Assembly (NCBI RefSeq): GCF_024294785.1 | Contig: NZ_JANCLT010000001.1 | Span: forward strand, 424,793-488,792 | Length of the DNA stretch: 64,000 nt | Source: Ectobacillus ponti | GTDB lineage: Bacteria > Bacillota > Bacilli > Bacillales > Bacillaceae_G | Direction: 5' to 3' | Part shown: positions 8,760 to 17,990 of the stretch, in pieces | How the letters are laid out: each line of letters starts with the position of its first letter | Position numbering within the stretch: position 1 is the first letter of the stretch | Notes under the pieces: model-generated | Database searches by the model: none | Told to the model about the DNA's origin: nothing | The model's input: only the letters and a program-made list of their open reading frames with translations | Program-made: the position numbers and the translations under genes

Positions 8760-10548
8760 GCTGCTTATCCCCCTTCTTCTCTTCAACAGCAGGCTTTTTC
8801 TTCTTGTCTGTTGTATAGTCGCGCTTACGCGGCGAAATGAGAGAAACGTCTACGTCTTTGTAATGGAAACGCGGTGCTCTTGCTGCTGCATCGAACTCTG
8901 CCATCGTATGCTTCATGAAGTTTGCATCGTCACGGTTTGGATATTCCGGCTTATAATGCGCGCCGCGGCTTTCCTTGCGGTGGTAAGCGCCAAGCGTGAT
9001 CACACGCGCCAAATCAAGCATATTTTCAAGCTGGCGTGTGAAGGATGCACCCTGGTTGCTCCACTTCGCTGTATCATTGATGTTAATGCGCTTGTAGCGC
9101 TCCATCAGCTCTTGAATCTTGTCATCTGTATCCAGAAGCTTCTTATCGTAGCGTACAACTGTCACATTGTCAGTCATCCACTCGCCAAGCTCCTTATGCA
9201 GCACATACGCATTTTCTGTGCCGTCAAGGGACAGAATGTTATTGAAGCGCTCGATTTCTGCCAGCTCGCTGTTCTCAAACACAGAAGCGGATACAGCATC
9301 AGCAGACTTCTCCAAGCCCTTCATATACTCGATTGCCTTCGGCCCCGCCACCATGCCGCCATAGATTGCAGACAGCAGAGAGTTCGCGCCGAGGCGGTTT
9401 GCGCCGTGCATGGAGTAATCGCACTCGCCGGCTGCGAACAGGCCAGGAATGTTTGTCATTTGATCATAATCTACCCACAGGCCGCCCATAGAGTAATGCA
9501 CTGCCGGGAAGATTTTCATTGGCACTTTACGAGGGTCATCGCCCATGAACTTTTCATAGATCTCGATGATACCGCCGAGCTTGATATCCAGCTCCTTTGG
9601 ATCCTTATGGGACAGATCCAGGTACACCATGTTCTCGCCGTTGATGCCAAGCTTCATGTCAACGCACACATGGAAGATTTCGCGAGTCGCGATATCACGA
9701 GGCACCAGGTTTCCGTATGCCGGATATTTCTCCTCAAGGAAGTACCAAGGCTTTCCATCCTTATAGGTCCAAACGCGGCCGCCTTCACCGCGCGCAGATT
9801 CACTCATCAAGCGCAGCTTGTCATCGCCCGGGATTGCTGTCGGGTGAATCTGGATAAACTCGCCGTTTGCGTAAATCGCCCCCTGCTTATACACAGCAGC
9901 CGCAGCTGTACCTGTGTTAATGATGGAGTTTGTGGACTTGCCAAAGATGATGCCAGGGCCGCCTGTTGCCATGATAACCGCATCAGCCGCGAAGCTTTTG
10001 ATTTCCATGGAAGTCAGGTTCTGTGCAACAATGCCGCGGCATACGCCTTCATCATCGACAATGGCGCGCAGGAACTCCCAGCCTTCAAACTTTGTTACAA
10101 GACCCGCCACCTCATGGCGGCGCACCTGCTCATCCAATGCATACAGAAGCTGCTGTCCTGTTGTTGCACCGGCAAATGCTGTACGATGATGCTTTGTGCC
10201 TCCGAAACGGCGGAAATCCAGCAAGCCTTCATCTGTACGGTTGAACATAACGCCCATGCGGTCCATCAAGTGAATGATGCCCGGTGCAGCCTCACACATC
10301 GCCTTGATTGGCGGCTGGTCTGCCAGGAAGTCACCGCCATACGCAGTATCATCAAAGTGTTCCCAAGGAGAATCGCCTTCACCCTTTGTGTTTACGGCGC
10401 CGTTGATGCCGCCCTGCGCACAAACAGAGTGTGAACGCTTAACCGGAACAAGTGAGAACAAGTCGACCTTAACTCCCGCTTCTGCTGCCTTAATTGTCGC
10501 CATCAAGCCGGCCAAGCCGCCGCCGACTACAATAAGTTTCCCTTTCAT
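8752..10548 (-). CDS. sdhA: succinate dehydrogenase flavoprotein subunit SdhA
   Basis: The 598-residue catalytic subunit oxidising succinate to fumarate. The N-terminal dinucleotide fold VVGGGLAGLMATIKAAE is followed by RSHSVCAQGGINGA, where H40 is the covalent FAD ligand. The substrate-binding FIQIHPTAIPGD and RGEGGRVW blocks and the ESRGAHYKPEYP C-terminal region are intact. The ATG at 10548 is chosen over a GTG at 10557 because the GGTGGAG site precedes it and B. subtilis SdhA has the same short N-terminus. It lies 12 bases after sdhC and overlaps sdhB, as in other Bacillus operons. Confidence 0.97.
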   Translation of the reverse strand: MKGKLIVVGGGLAGLMATIKAAEAGVKVDLFSLVPVKRSHSVCAQGGINGAVNTKGEGDSPWEHFDDTAYGGDFLADQPPIKAMCEAAPGIIHLMDRMGVMFNRTDEGLLDFRRFGGTKHHRTAFAGATTGQQLLYALDEQVRRHEVAGLVTKFEGWEFLRAIVDDEGVCRGIVAQNLTSMEIKSFAADAVIMATGGPGIIFGKSTNSIINTGTAAAAVYKQGAIYANGEFIQIHPTAIPGDDKLRLMSESARGEGGRVWTYKDGKPWYFLEEKYPAYGNLVPRDIATREIFHVCVDMKLGINGENMVYLDLSHKDPKELDIKLGGIIEIYEKFMGDDPRKVPMKIFPAVHYSMGGLWVDYDQMTNIPGLFAAGECDYSMHGANRLGANSLLSAIYGGMVAGPKAIEYMKGLEKSADAVSASVFENSELAEIERFNNILSLDGTENAYVLHKELGEWMTDNVTVVRYDKKLLDTDDKIQELMERYKRININDTAKWSNQGASFTRQLENMLDLARVITLGAYHRKESRGAHYKPEYPNRDDANFMKHTMAEFDAAARAPRFHYKDVDVSLISPRKRDYTTDKKKKPAVEEKKGDKQHV

Positions 10549-10560
10549 GCTCTCCACCCC

Positions 10561-11187
10561 TTACATATTTGCTAGCTGAGGATCAATGAATGCGAACAGT
10601 GCGCGAACCCCCACAATAGATAATGCGAAGAAAATTGCCATTGTTACATATGTGGATACACGCTGTGAACGAGGTGAAACCGTGATGCCCCAGCTGATGA
10701 AGAAGGACCATAAGCCGTTCGCAAAGTGGAACACAGCAGACAGCACACCAACCATATAGAAAACAAACATAGCTGGATTTGATAAGATATCCTGCATCAT
10801 CTGGTAATTAACCTCTTGGCCCAAAGCTGCCTGAATCCGCGTCTCCTGCACATGCCATGCAATAAAAATCACAAGGAATACGCCAGTGAAGCGCTGCAGC
10901 GTGAACATCCAGTTGCGGAAGAAGGTGTAGGAGCCTACATTGTTCTTCGCTGTAAATGCAATATAGATGCCATACACCGCGTGGTACAATAACGGCAGGA
11001 AGATGATGAAAATTTCTAAAAAGTAGCGGAACGGAAGAAGTTCCATAAAATGAGCAGCTTTATTGAACGCCGCTGCTCCCCCTGTTGCAAAGTGGTTGAC
11101 CACCAGATGCTGCGTCAAGAAAATGCCTACAGGAATAACCCCTAACAACGAGTGCCATTTTCGCAGTGCATATTCGCGGCCTTTCAT
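10561..11187 (-). CDS. sdhC: succinate dehydrogenase cytochrome b558 subunit SdhC
   Basis: The 208-residue membrane anchor of the Bacillus-type complex II, which binds two hemes with one polypeptide. Five membrane helices can be traced, with heme-ligand candidate histidines in LTQHLVVNHF, LLYHAVYGIY, IAWHVQET and FHFANGLWSF. It begins MKGREYALRKWHSLLG, close to the B. subtilis protein, behind GAGGGGGG. It is the first gene of sdhCAB. The promoter must lie in the 335-base gap to the divergent yslB gene, which also holds an inverted repeat. Confidence 0.96.
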   Translation of the reverse strand: MKGREYALRKWHSLLGVIPVGIFLTQHLVVNHFATGGAAAFNKAAHFMELLPFRYFLEIFIIFLPLLYHAVYGIYIAFTAKNNVGSYTFFRNWMFTLQRFTGVFLVIFIAWHVQETRIQAALGQEVNYQMMQDILSNPAMFVFYMVGVLSAVFHFANGLWSFFISWGITVSPRSQRVSTYVTMAIFFALSIVGVRALFAFIDPQLANM

Positions 11188-11522
11188 TCCCCATTACCCC
11201 CCTCAAATGTGTAGCTTGCTTCATACGTTATCATAAATTAAGACTATACTACAATAGTAATATCATACTACTATTGCTGTGAAATGAAGAGAAAAAACAA
11301 TTCAAAATATTACAGCATAATTTATGACAAGTTCATTTTACTCCTATTTTCCTGAAAGCGTCAAGAAAACGGATACATAATCTACCGAGAAAATTTGCAA
11401 AAAATTCATTGACTTACCGAAAGAAGAAAATGCGGCTTTTGTCGAACTGGCAGTAAATAGATGTGTTTCTTTTATTGAAATGTTATATAATAACGTCAGA
11501 ATGAGAAAGAGGGGAAAATGTT
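11188..11522. other. intergenic region between divergent sdhC and yslB
   Basis: These 335 AT-rich bases hold no gene that I can support. They contain the promoters of sdhCAB (leftward) and yslB (rightward) and an 8-bp inverted repeat at 11252-11276. A TATAAT-like box at about 11487 precedes yslB. Confidence 0.6.
11252..11276. promoter_or_regulatory. inverted repeat in the sdhC upstream region
   Basis: CAATAGTA and TACTATTG form a perfect 8-bp dyad with a 9-base spacer, 64-89 bases before the sdhC start codon. It could be an operator over the sdh promoter or a leader hairpin. No known Bacillus repressor site matches it to my knowledge. Confidence 0.45.
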
Positions 11523-11969
11523 GTGAGCAAGAAATTGAACATGGACCAATTGCAAACAATTCAAATGAATGGCTTTGCCTACGAGCTCCTCCGTGATGAA
11601 GTGCTGCCTGATCTCATGGGCAAGGAACTGGACCGGATCCTCTACTGGGCCGGAAAAAGCCTGGCGCGCCGGTATCCGCTGACCTCTATGGAAGAAATCA
11701 TTTCCTTCTTTGAGCATGCAGGCTGGGGCCATCTCCTTGTCGTATCCGAGAACAAGCACGAAATGGAGCTGCAATTATCGGGTCCTCTCATTACAGAACG
11801 TTATCGCGATAAAAGAAATCATACATACCAGCTGGAAGCCGGGTTTCTTGCCCAGCAAGTACAGCAGCTGCGCGGTGCATTGACTGAAACATACGAGGAG
11901 CAAAAAAGACGCGCTGACAAAGTCGTATTTACCATGAAGTGGGACAGCAAGGACATAACAGAAGCCTGA
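11523..11969 (+). CDS. yslB: YslB family protein (DUF2507)
   Basis: A 148-residue protein of the DUF2507 family, placed next to sdhC exactly as yslB is in B. subtilis. Members resemble V4R/heme-NO-binding-like folds, but no function is established. The block GFAYELLRDEVLPDLMGKEL and the hydrophobic EEIISFFEHAGWGHL are typical. The start is a GTG at 11523 behind GAGGGGA; an ATG five bases earlier is in another frame and stops at once. It is the only plus-strand gene in this part and ends in its own terminator. Confidence 0.85.
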   Translation: MSKKLNMDQLQTIQMNGFAYELLRDEVLPDLMGKELDRILYWAGKSLARRYPLTSMEEIISFFEHAGWGHLLVVSENKHEMELQLSGPLITERYRDKRNHTYQLEAGFLAQQVQQLRGALTETYEEQKRRADKVVFTMKWDSKDITEA

Positions 11970-11984
11970 ACAGGCTTCTTTTTT
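11961..11984 (+). terminator. terminator of yslB
   Basis: GAAGCCTG/CAGGCTTC hairpin overlapping the stop codon, followed by TTTTTT. Confidence 0.85.
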
Positions 11985-12122
11985 CTTGGCATACCTTTCT
12001 TTGCCGAGCGACTGCTCAATCACCGGATGCCGCTTTCTCGGTTTTGCATCAACTCCTTCCGGACAGGCGGATGAATATACAATACTTCCATAAAATATTC
12101 ACCTGAATTTATTGAAAATTAT

Positions 12123-12157
12123 AGCAAAAGACACTGTAATCTACAATGTCTTTTGCT
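12123..12157 (-). terminator. terminator of uvrC
   Basis: AGCAAAAGACA pairs with TGTCTTTTGCT. The stem includes the last codons of uvrC. Confidence 0.7.
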
Positions 12158-13922
12158 CAAAGTGCTGATAGATTGTCTCTGCCACGTTTTTGGGAACACC
12201 TGCAGCGGCGATCTCCTCTACAGTTGCTTCCTTCAGCTTCTTCACAGAGCCGAAATGCTTCAGCAGCTGCTTCTTGCGCTTCTCTCCCACTCCCGGAATC
12301 TCATCGAGCACGGACTGGATTGCCGATTTGCCATGCAGCTGCCGGTGAAACGTGATCGCGAAGCGGTGCACCTCATCCTGAATGCGCTGCAGGAGGTAAA
12401 ACTCCTGGCTGTTCCGTTCCAGCATCACAGGCTCCATGGAATCCCCCATAATCAGATGGGAGGTCCGATGCTTCTCGTCCTTTGTCAGCCCGGCCACCGG
12501 GACTGACAGCCCCAGCTCATTCTCCAATACATCCATAGCGGCGCTGACCTGCCCTTTGCCTCCGTCGATGATAATCAAGTCAGGAAGCGGCAGCCCTTCG
12601 CGCAGCACGCGCGCATAACGGCGGCGGACAACCTCCCGCATGGATTCATAGTCATCCGGCCCTTGCACCGTTTTAATCTTATACTTGCGGTACTCCTTCT
12701 TCTCCGGCTTGCCGTCCACAAATACAATCATGGCGGATACAGGATTTGTCCCTTGGATATTGGAGTTGTCGAAGGCCTCAATGCGGTGTGGCATCGGAAT
12801 GCCGAGCTGCGCGCCCAAATTCTCGACAGCCTTCACAGTGCGCTCTTCGTCCCGTTCAATGAGATAAAACTTTTCCTGCAGGGCAATGCCGGCATTCTTG
12901 CATGCCAAATCCACGAGCTCCTTCCGCTTTCCCTTTTTCGGCTGGCTCGTCTCCACGCCAAGGAACTTCTCCACAATATCTTGGTCGATCGCGCTTGGCA
13001 ATACAATCTCCTTTGGCTTGAAGTGATCCGGCTGCCCGTAAAATTGGCCGATAAAGGTGAGGAATTCTTCTTCAGGCTCGTCATAGATTGGGAACATGGA
13101 AACATCGCGTTCAATCAGCTTCCCCTGCCGCACAAAAAAGACTTGCACGCACATCCAGCCCTTATCGACTGCATATCCGAAAATATCCCGGTCAATCATA
13201 TCGCTCATAATCATTTTTTGCTTTTCCATGATGGCATCCATATGGGCAATTTGGTCACGCAGCTCCTTGGCCCGCTCAAATTCCATCTTCTCGGATGCCT
13301 CATACATCTTTGCTTCAAGCTCGGTGCGGATTTCCTTATGTCCCCCGTTTAGAAAGCGGACAATCTGCTCTGTAATTTCGCGGTTTTGCTCCTCGGTAAC
13401 GTCCTTCACGCACGGCGCCAGGCACTGTCCCATGTGATAGTACAGGCACACCTTATCCGGAATGGTCGTACACTTGCGGAGCGGATACATCCGGTCCAGC
13501 AGCTTCTTCGTCTCGTGGGCCGCTTGAGAATTCGGATACGGCCCGAAATATTTGGCCTTATCCTTTTTCACCGTCCGGGTAATCACAAGACGCGGCTGCG
13601 GTTCGTTTGTAATTTTAAGAAACGGATATGTTTTATCATCCTTCAACGCAATATTATATTTCGGGTCGTGCTTCTTAATCAGGTTCAGCTCCAGAATCAG
13701 AGCCTCCAAATTGGAAGATGTGACAATATATTCAAAATCGGCAATTTCGTTTACAAGGCGGTACGTTTTTCCATCGTGTGTACCGGTGAAGTACGAGCGA
13801 ACGCGATTTTTCAGCACCTTCGCTTTGCCGACATAGATGATTGTCCCGTGCTTGTCCTTCATTAAATAACAGCCCGGCTGATCGGGCAAAATGGCGAGTT
13901 TCTCGCGCAGATGCTCGTGCAT
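12141..13922 (-). CDS. uvrC: UvrABC excinuclease subunit C
   Basis: The 593-residue nuclease subunit of nucleotide-excision repair, making both incisions around a lesion. The GIY-YIG domain is at residues about 12-95 ([19 protein letters not shown]). The UvrB-binding UVR motif is near 200-240. The RNase H-like domain contains [21 protein letters not shown] and [11 protein letters not shown]. The C-terminal helix-hairpin-helix is [19 protein letters not shown]. It lies downstream of trxA, as in B. subtilis, but trxA has its own strong terminator. No obvious LexA box was seen before it. Confidence 0.97.
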   Translation of the reverse strand: MHEHLREKLAILPDQPGCYLMKDKHGTIIYVGKAKVLKNRVRSYFTGTHDGKTYRLVNEIADFEYIVTSSNLEALILELNLIKKHDPKYNIALKDDKTYPFLKITNEPQPRLVITRTVKKDKAKYFGPYPNSQAAHETKKLLDRMYPLRKCTTIPDKVCLYYHMGQCLAPCVKDVTEEQNREITEQIVRFLNGGHKEIRTELEAKMYEASEKMEFERAKELRDQIAHMDAIMEKQKMIMSDMIDRDIFGYAVDKGWMCVQVFFVRQGKLIERDVSMFPIYDEPEEEFLTFIGQFYGQPDHFKPKEIVLPSAIDQDIVEKFLGVETSQPKKGKRKELVDLACKNAGIALQEKFYLIERDEERTVKAVENLGAQLGIPMPHRIEAFDNSNIQGTNPVSAMIVFVDGKPEKKEYRKYKIKTVQGPDDYESMREVVRRRYARVLREGLPLPDLIIIDGGKGQVSAAMDVLENELGLSVPVAGLTKDEKHRTSHLIMGDSMEPVMLERNSQEFYLLQRIQDEVHRFAITFHRQLHGKSAIQSVLDEIPGVGEKRKKQLLKHFGSVKKLKEATVEEIAAAGVPKNVAETIYQHFEQKTL

Positions 13923-14050
13923 GCTTCTCCCCCCTGCTGCTTTCGCTCAAATAAAATGATGTTGGCCGGAATAGAATTTGTACTCTATATTGTATCATCA
14001 GGACGCCTTCTTTTGTCCTGTAAAAAATAGTCATACCCGCCCCATATAAA

Positions 14051-14078
14051 AAGCGGGCCGGAATATTCCGGCCCGCTT
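14051..14078 (-). terminator. terminator of trxA
   Basis: A perfect 14-bp stem beginning AAGCGGGCCGGAAT with no unpaired loop beyond the fold-back, followed on the minus strand by TTTTTAT. Confidence 0.9.
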
Positions 14079-14085
14079 GTCGTTT

Positions 14086-14400
14086 TTACAGGTGAGGAGT
14101 CAGCAGTTCTTCCAGCGCTTCCTTAGGACGGAAGCCCAAAGTTTTCTCCACTACTTGGCCTTCCTTCAGGACAAACAGGGAAGGAATGCTCATTACTTCG
14201 AATTTCGCTGCTGTTTCTTGGTTTTCGTCCACATCAACCTTGACGATTTTCACCTTGTCGCCGTATTCTGCAGCAAGCTCCTCCAATACAGGGGCGATCA
14301 TTTTGCAAGGGCCGCACCAAGGTGCCCAGAAGTCAACAAGAACAACGCCGGAGCTTGTTTCTTGTGAGAATGTTTGGTCAGTTGCGTTTACAATTGCCAT
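14086..14400 (-). CDS. trxA: thioredoxin TrxA
   Basis: A 104-residue thioredoxin with the WAPWCGPCK active site at residues about 25-33 and the cis-proline in MSIPSLFVLKEG. It reduces cytoplasmic disulfides, including in ribonucleotide reductase and methionine sulfoxide reductase. It is flanked by terminators on both sides and so is monocistronic. The start at 14400 has AAGGAGG about 7 bases upstream. Multiple promoters with stress input are known in B. subtilis; I could not assign them here. Confidence 0.97.
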   Translation of the reverse strand: MAIVNATDQTFSQETSSGVVLVDFWAPWCGPCKMIAPVLEELAAEYGDKVKIVKVDVDENQETAAKFEVMSIPSLFVLKEGQVVEKTLGFRPKEALEELLTPHL

Positions 14401-14574
14401 CGTGATTCCTCCTTATGTAATCTACAAATGAGTATACCATTATCCGCAAACGGTTGCGACTAATATGCACCATGTGTTAGTGTCCCCGGGGGGAAATGGG
14501 TTTATACTTGGTGTAGAGGGGGATTGAAAGTCAAAACCCTCCTTTTTTATAAGGGCATAGATTGTATAATCTTA

Positions 14575-14610
14575 CGAAAAAAGCTGCCCCGGGGAAATGC
14601 CGGGGCAGCT
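14575..14610 (-). terminator. terminator of the fad-etf operon
   Basis: AGCTGCCCCGG pairs with CCGGGGCAGCT, followed on the minus strand by TTTTTTCG. It follows the etfA stop. Confidence 0.9.
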
Positions 14611-14618
14611 CGCTTGCA

Positions 14619-15596
14619 TTAGGAATGCACCTTCAGCTTCTTGAACTCTTCTGTCAAAAGCGGCACAACTTCAAACAAATCGCCGACGATTCCGTAGTCT
14701 GCCACCTTAAAGATGTTTGCTTCCGGATCCTTGTTGATGGCCACAATCACCTTGGAGTTGGACATGCCGGCCAAGTGCTGAATCGCGCCGGAGATGCCGC
14801 AGGCGATGTACAGGTCAGGTGTTACAACCTTGCCCGTTTGGCCGATCTGCAGGGAGTAATCGCAATATTCCGCATCACAAGCGCCGCGGGATGCGCCAAC
14901 TGCGCCGCCGAGCACATCAGCCAGCTCCTGCAGCGGCTTGAAGCCTTCCTCGCTCTTTACGCCGCGGCCGCCGGCAATGATGACCTTTGCTTCAGACAGG
15001 TCCACACCGGCTGCTGTTTTGCGTACGACGTCTTTAATGATCGTGCGCAAGTCTGTAATGGGAACCGACACAGCCTTCACTTCCCCTGTGCGGGCTGCAT
15101 CCTTCTCCAGCGGCAGAATGTTATTGGGACGGATCGTCGCAAACAGAATGCCGTCTGTTACAATTTTCTTCTCAAATGCCTTGCCGGAATAGATTGGGCG
15201 TGTGAACACGATGTTGCCGCCGACTGCCTCCAACGCTGTTGCGTCAGACACCAGGCCGGCATTCAGCTTGGCTGCCAGCTTCGGCGCCAGGTCCTTGCCA
15301 AGCGCTGTATGGCCGAATACAAGGCCCTCCGGCTGCTCCTCGCCCACAACAGCCAACACCGCCTGCGCATAGCCGTCAGATGTATAGACTGCCAGCTTCT
15401 CATCTTCCACCGTCACTACGCGGTCTGCACCGTAGGCAATCAATTCATTTGCCAAGGCGGATACACTGCTGCCGATCAACAGGCCGACGACCTCGCCGCC
15501 CTCGGCGATGGTTTTTGCTGCCGCCACTGCCTCAAAGGAGACATTTCTCAAAGATCCGTCACGCACTTCACCCAATACCAATACTTTACGAGCCAT
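14619..15596 (-). CDS. etfA: electron transfer flavoprotein subunit alpha
   Basis: The 325-residue alpha subunit of ETF, which takes electrons from acyl-CoA dehydrogenases. The N-terminal half is an adenosine-phosphate-like fold. The C-terminal FAD domain carries GGRGVKSEEGF, GASRGACDAEYC and GQTGKVVTPDLYIACGISG. It is the last gene of fadR-fadB-etfB-etfA, 39 bases after etfB, and is followed by a strong terminator. The start ATG follows GGAGGGG. Confidence 0.96.
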   Translation of the reverse strand: MARKVLVLGEVRDGSLRNVSFEAVAAAKTIAEGGEVVGLLIGSSVSALANELIAYGADRVVTVEDEKLAVYTSDGYAQAVLAVVGEEQPEGLVFGHTALGKDLAPKLAAKLNAGLVSDATALEAVGGNIVFTRPIYSGKAFEKKIVTDGILFATIRPNNILPLEKDAARTGEVKAVSVPITDLRTIIKDVVRKTAAGVDLSEAKVIIAGGRGVKSEEGFKPLQELADVLGGAVGASRGACDAEYCDYSLQIGQTGKVVTPDLYIACGISGAIQHLAGMSNSKVIVAINKDPEANIFKVADYGIVGDLFEVVPLLTEEFKKLKVHS

Positions 15597-15635
15597 ATGC
15601 TTCCCCTCCGTTATGTGCTGTTTCCGTTATTTGTA

Positions 15636-16409
15636 TTAAATGACCTTTGCTTCTGTATGCAGCAGAGACACAAGCTCCTTCACCTGATCCTGCAGTTCGC
15701 CCTGCAGCACCTTGCCGGCGTCCTTTTTAGGAGGCAAATAAATTTCAATTGTTTTTGTTTTTGCTTCCACATCTTCTTCTTCCAAATCCAGATCATCCAG
15801 CTCCACTTCCGCCAATGGCTTCTTCTTCGCCTTCATGATGCCCGGCAGAGACGGATAACGCGGCTCGTTCAAGCCCTGCTGCGCCGTCACCAACAGCGGC
15901 AGCGTTGTCTCCACAACCTCTGTGTCGCCTTCCACATCGCGCTCGATGCGCACGGTTGTGCCGTCGATTTCCAGCTTCGTAATGGTCGTCACATACGGGA
16001 TGCCGAGCGCTTCCGCCACGCGCGGGCCCACTTGTCCGGATGCGCCGTCAATTGCCACGTTGCCGGCCAGAATCAGGTCTGCATGTTTATCCTTTAAAAA
16101 CTCGGACAGCACCTTCGCAGTTGTGTACTGGTCACGGTTTTCCACATCATCTTCAATATTGATGAGGGCGGCTTTGTCAGCGCCCATTGCCAATGCTGTG
16201 CGCAGCTCCTTCTCGGCATCCTCGCCGCCGACTGTCACAACCGTCACCTCGCCGCCCTTTGCATCGCGGACTTGGATTGCTTCTTCAATGGCATATTCAT
16301 CGTACGGATTGATAATAAACTCTGCTTCTCCGTCATAAATGGCGCCGTTTTTAATGACAATTTTCTCTTCTGTGTCGAATGTACGCTTCATGAGTACATA
16401 GATATTCAT
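15636..16409 (-). CDS. etfB: electron transfer flavoprotein subunit beta
   Basis: The 257-residue beta subunit of ETF, binding AMP and pairing with EtfA. It starts MNIYVLMKRTFDTEEKI and has the VRDAKGGEVTVVTVGG and LILAGNVAIDGASGQVGP blocks. The signature with ITKLEID and the ETTLPLLVTAQQGLNEPRYPSLPGIMKAKKKPL motif region is complete. It sits between fadB and etfA in the FadR-controlled operon and would pass beta-oxidation electrons to an ETF:quinone oxidoreductase not seen here. Confidence 0.96.
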   Translation of the reverse strand: MNIYVLMKRTFDTEEKIVIKNGAIYDGEAEFIINPYDEYAIEEAIQVRDAKGGEVTVVTVGGEDAEKELRTALAMGADKAALINIEDDVENRDQYTTAKVLSEFLKDKHADLILAGNVAIDGASGQVGPRVAEALGIPYVTTITKLEIDGTTVRIERDVEGDTEVVETTLPLLVTAQQGLNEPRYPSLPGIMKAKKKPLAEVELDDLDLEEEDVEAKTKTIEIYLPPKKDAGKVLQGELQDQVKELVSLLHTEAKVI

Positions 16410-16493
16410 GTCTGCATTCCCTCCCGGATATATAAAAACATTGAGTGAGTTCCTATTATTCAGACAAGTATACTTAAAAAAGAGATTGGCAGT

Positions 16494-17270
16494 TTACTTG
16501 CCGCTGAAGGATGGCTTGCGCTTCTCCAAAAAGGCTGCGACGCCTTCTTTGCCATCTTCCGTTGTGAATACTTCGCCAAACAGCTGTGCCTCGCGCTGGA
16601 CACCCTCATAGTACTGGGATGTTTTCACCGTCTGCAGGAGCTCCATGACAGCCCGTACAGAGGACGGACTCTTTGCCGCTGCCTTCTTAGCCAGCGTCAT
16701 GGCCGCTTCCAAAAGCGCTGCTTCATCTGCATAAGCGGCATTTGCCAATCCGGCCTGCACTGCTTGCACACCTGTAATCGGCTCAGCCGTCAGCATCAGC
16801 TCGCAGGCCTTGGCAAAGCCCACATACCGTGCCAGGCGCTGCGTGCCGGCAAAGCCGGGGATCAAGCCCAGATTCAATTCAGGCAGGCCAAGCTTGGCAT
16901 TCTCTGTTACCAGGCGCATATGGCAGGACATCGCGAACTCCAAGCCGCCGCCGAGGGCTGCGCCATGAATGGCCGCGATAACCGGCTTTGGAAACTTCTC
17001 CAGCCGCTCGAAAACAATTTGTCCCCGCTGCGCCAGTTCCGCTGCCGCATGCGCTTCTTCAATGCCCGTAAATTCCTTGATGTCGGCGCCCGCTGAGAAG
17101 AAACGGCCTTCCCCATGCACAACAACTGCGCGCACATGGCCGTTTTTCTCCAGCTCATCCAGCACTGCGGACAATTCCGCAAATACCTTTGATGACATGG
17201 CGTTTGCCGGCGGATGATTTACCTTCACCACCGCTACATATTCCTCCACTGCAACTGACAGGAAATTCAT
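16494..17270 (-). CDS. fadB: enoyl-CoA hydratase FadB
   Basis: A 258-residue crotonase-fold enzyme hydrating trans-2-enoyl-CoA in beta-oxidation. The oxyanion-hole loop [10 protein letters not shown] (about 60-69) and [22 protein letters not shown] (about 96-117) are present. The catalytic glutamate pair is at [18 protein letters not shown] (about 130-147). It follows fadR by 16 bases and precedes etfB by 84 bases, as in the B. subtilis lcfA-fadR-fadB-etfB-etfA cluster. The longer gap before etfB could hold an internal promoter, but I saw no convincing one. Confidence 0.95.
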   Translation of the reverse strand: MNFLSVAVEEYVAVVKVNHPPANAMSSKVFAELSAVLDELEKNGHVRAVVVHGEGRFFSAGADIKEFTGIEEAHAAAELAQRGQIVFERLEKFPKPVIAAIHGAALGGGLEFAMSCHMRLVTENAKLGLPELNLGLIPGFAGTQRLARYVGFAKACELMLTAEPITGVQAVQAGLANAAYADEAALLEAAMTLAKKAAAKSPSSVRAVMELLQTVKTSQYYEGVQREAQLFGEVFTTEDGKEGVAAFLEKRKPSFSGK

Positions 17271-17286
17271 ATGTACATCCTCCCCC

Positions 17287-17871
17287 TTATTTTTGTCCGC
17301 AAGCGTTTACAAACAGCTCGTGGACCGGTTTCGCAAGTGCGGCCAAATCATACTTATGGTCGCCCATCACCCAATTCGTCACCATTTCATCCAACGTTCC
17401 GAAAATCATTTGCCGGGTAACCCGCATATTCAAGCCGCTGCGGAATTCCCCTTGCTCCACTCCCAGCTGGATAATCTCATCAATCAGCTTCGTATAATCC
17501 TTCAGCACCTCGTTAATCTTCAAGCGAAGCTCCTTGTTGGATTGGCGAAGCTCCACCTGCGTAACAATGGCCAAATGATGGTGTTCCGCCAGCAATGAGA
17601 AGTGCGTTTCCACCAACATAAATAACTTCTCTGCAGCACTTCCAATTCCTGCTGTTTTCATCCGGATTTTTTCAATGAATTCTCCCATTTTTTCCTGGAA
17701 TAAGGAGATGAGGATATCTTCTTTATTTTTGAAATATAAGTAAATGGTGCCGTCAGCAACACCTGCCTGCTTGGCAATCTTGGATACCTGCGCCTGGTGA
17801 TAGCCATTTTCCGCAATCACAACCACTGCTGCATCAAGGATTTGATTATACTTTGGTTTATTCTTTTTCAT
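17287..17871 (-). CDS. fadR: TetR-family fatty-acid degradation repressor FadR
   Basis: A 194-residue TetR repressor that in B. subtilis releases DNA on binding long-chain acyl-CoA. The N-terminal HTH reads [19 protein letters not shown] then [26 protein letters not shown] at residues about 5-50. The rest is the ligand and dimer domain. A perfect match to the known FadR operator is centred 36 bases upstream, so autoregulation together with the downstream fadB-etfBA genes is very likely. ATG at 17871. Confidence 0.95.
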   Translation of the reverse strand: MKKNKPKYNQILDAAVVVIAENGYHQAQVSKIAKQAGVADGTIYLYFKNKEDILISLFQEKMGEFIEKIRMKTAGIGSAAEKLFMLVETHFSLLAEHHHLAIVTQVELRQSNKELRLKINEVLKDYTKLIDEIIQLGVEQGEFRSGLNMRVTRQMIFGTLDEMVTNWVMGDHKYDLAALAKPVHELFVNACGQK

Positions 17872-17898
17872 TTCCTGTCTGTCCTTTCACTTCCAGAA

Positions 17899-17916
17899 TG
17901 AATGACTATTCATTCA
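17899..17916. promoter_or_regulatory. FadR operator upstream of fadR
   Basis: TGAATGACTATTCATTCA fits the published B. subtilis FadR consensus TGAATGAMTANTCATTCA at every position. It lies between the lcfA stop and the fadR start and so controls fadR-fadB-etfBA. I found no equally good copy upstream of lcfA. Confidence 0.92.
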
Positions 17917-17959
17917 TGACTTTATATTACAAATAATCTGAAATATTGTCAATTGCCCG

Positions 17960-17990
17960 CATAAAAAAAGAAGGGCCTCAGCCCGTCTCA
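17960..17990 (-). terminator. probable weak terminator of lcfA
   Basis: A short GGGC-TGAG-GCCC hairpin overlapping the lcfA stop, followed on the minus strand by TTCTTTTTTTAT. The stem is short, so read-through into fadR is plausible. Confidence 0.5.

Noticed and set aside
8734-10434. 566-codon frame antisense to sdhA
   Set aside because: Shadow of the strong codon bias of sdhA, without domains or a start site. The same holds for antisense frames over motAB (2156-3337), etfAB (14562-16097) and pheT (40847-42409).
13732-14034. 100-codon minus-strand frame between uvrC and trxA
   Set aside because: Mostly overlaps uvrC in another frame and has no ribosome site or family pattern.
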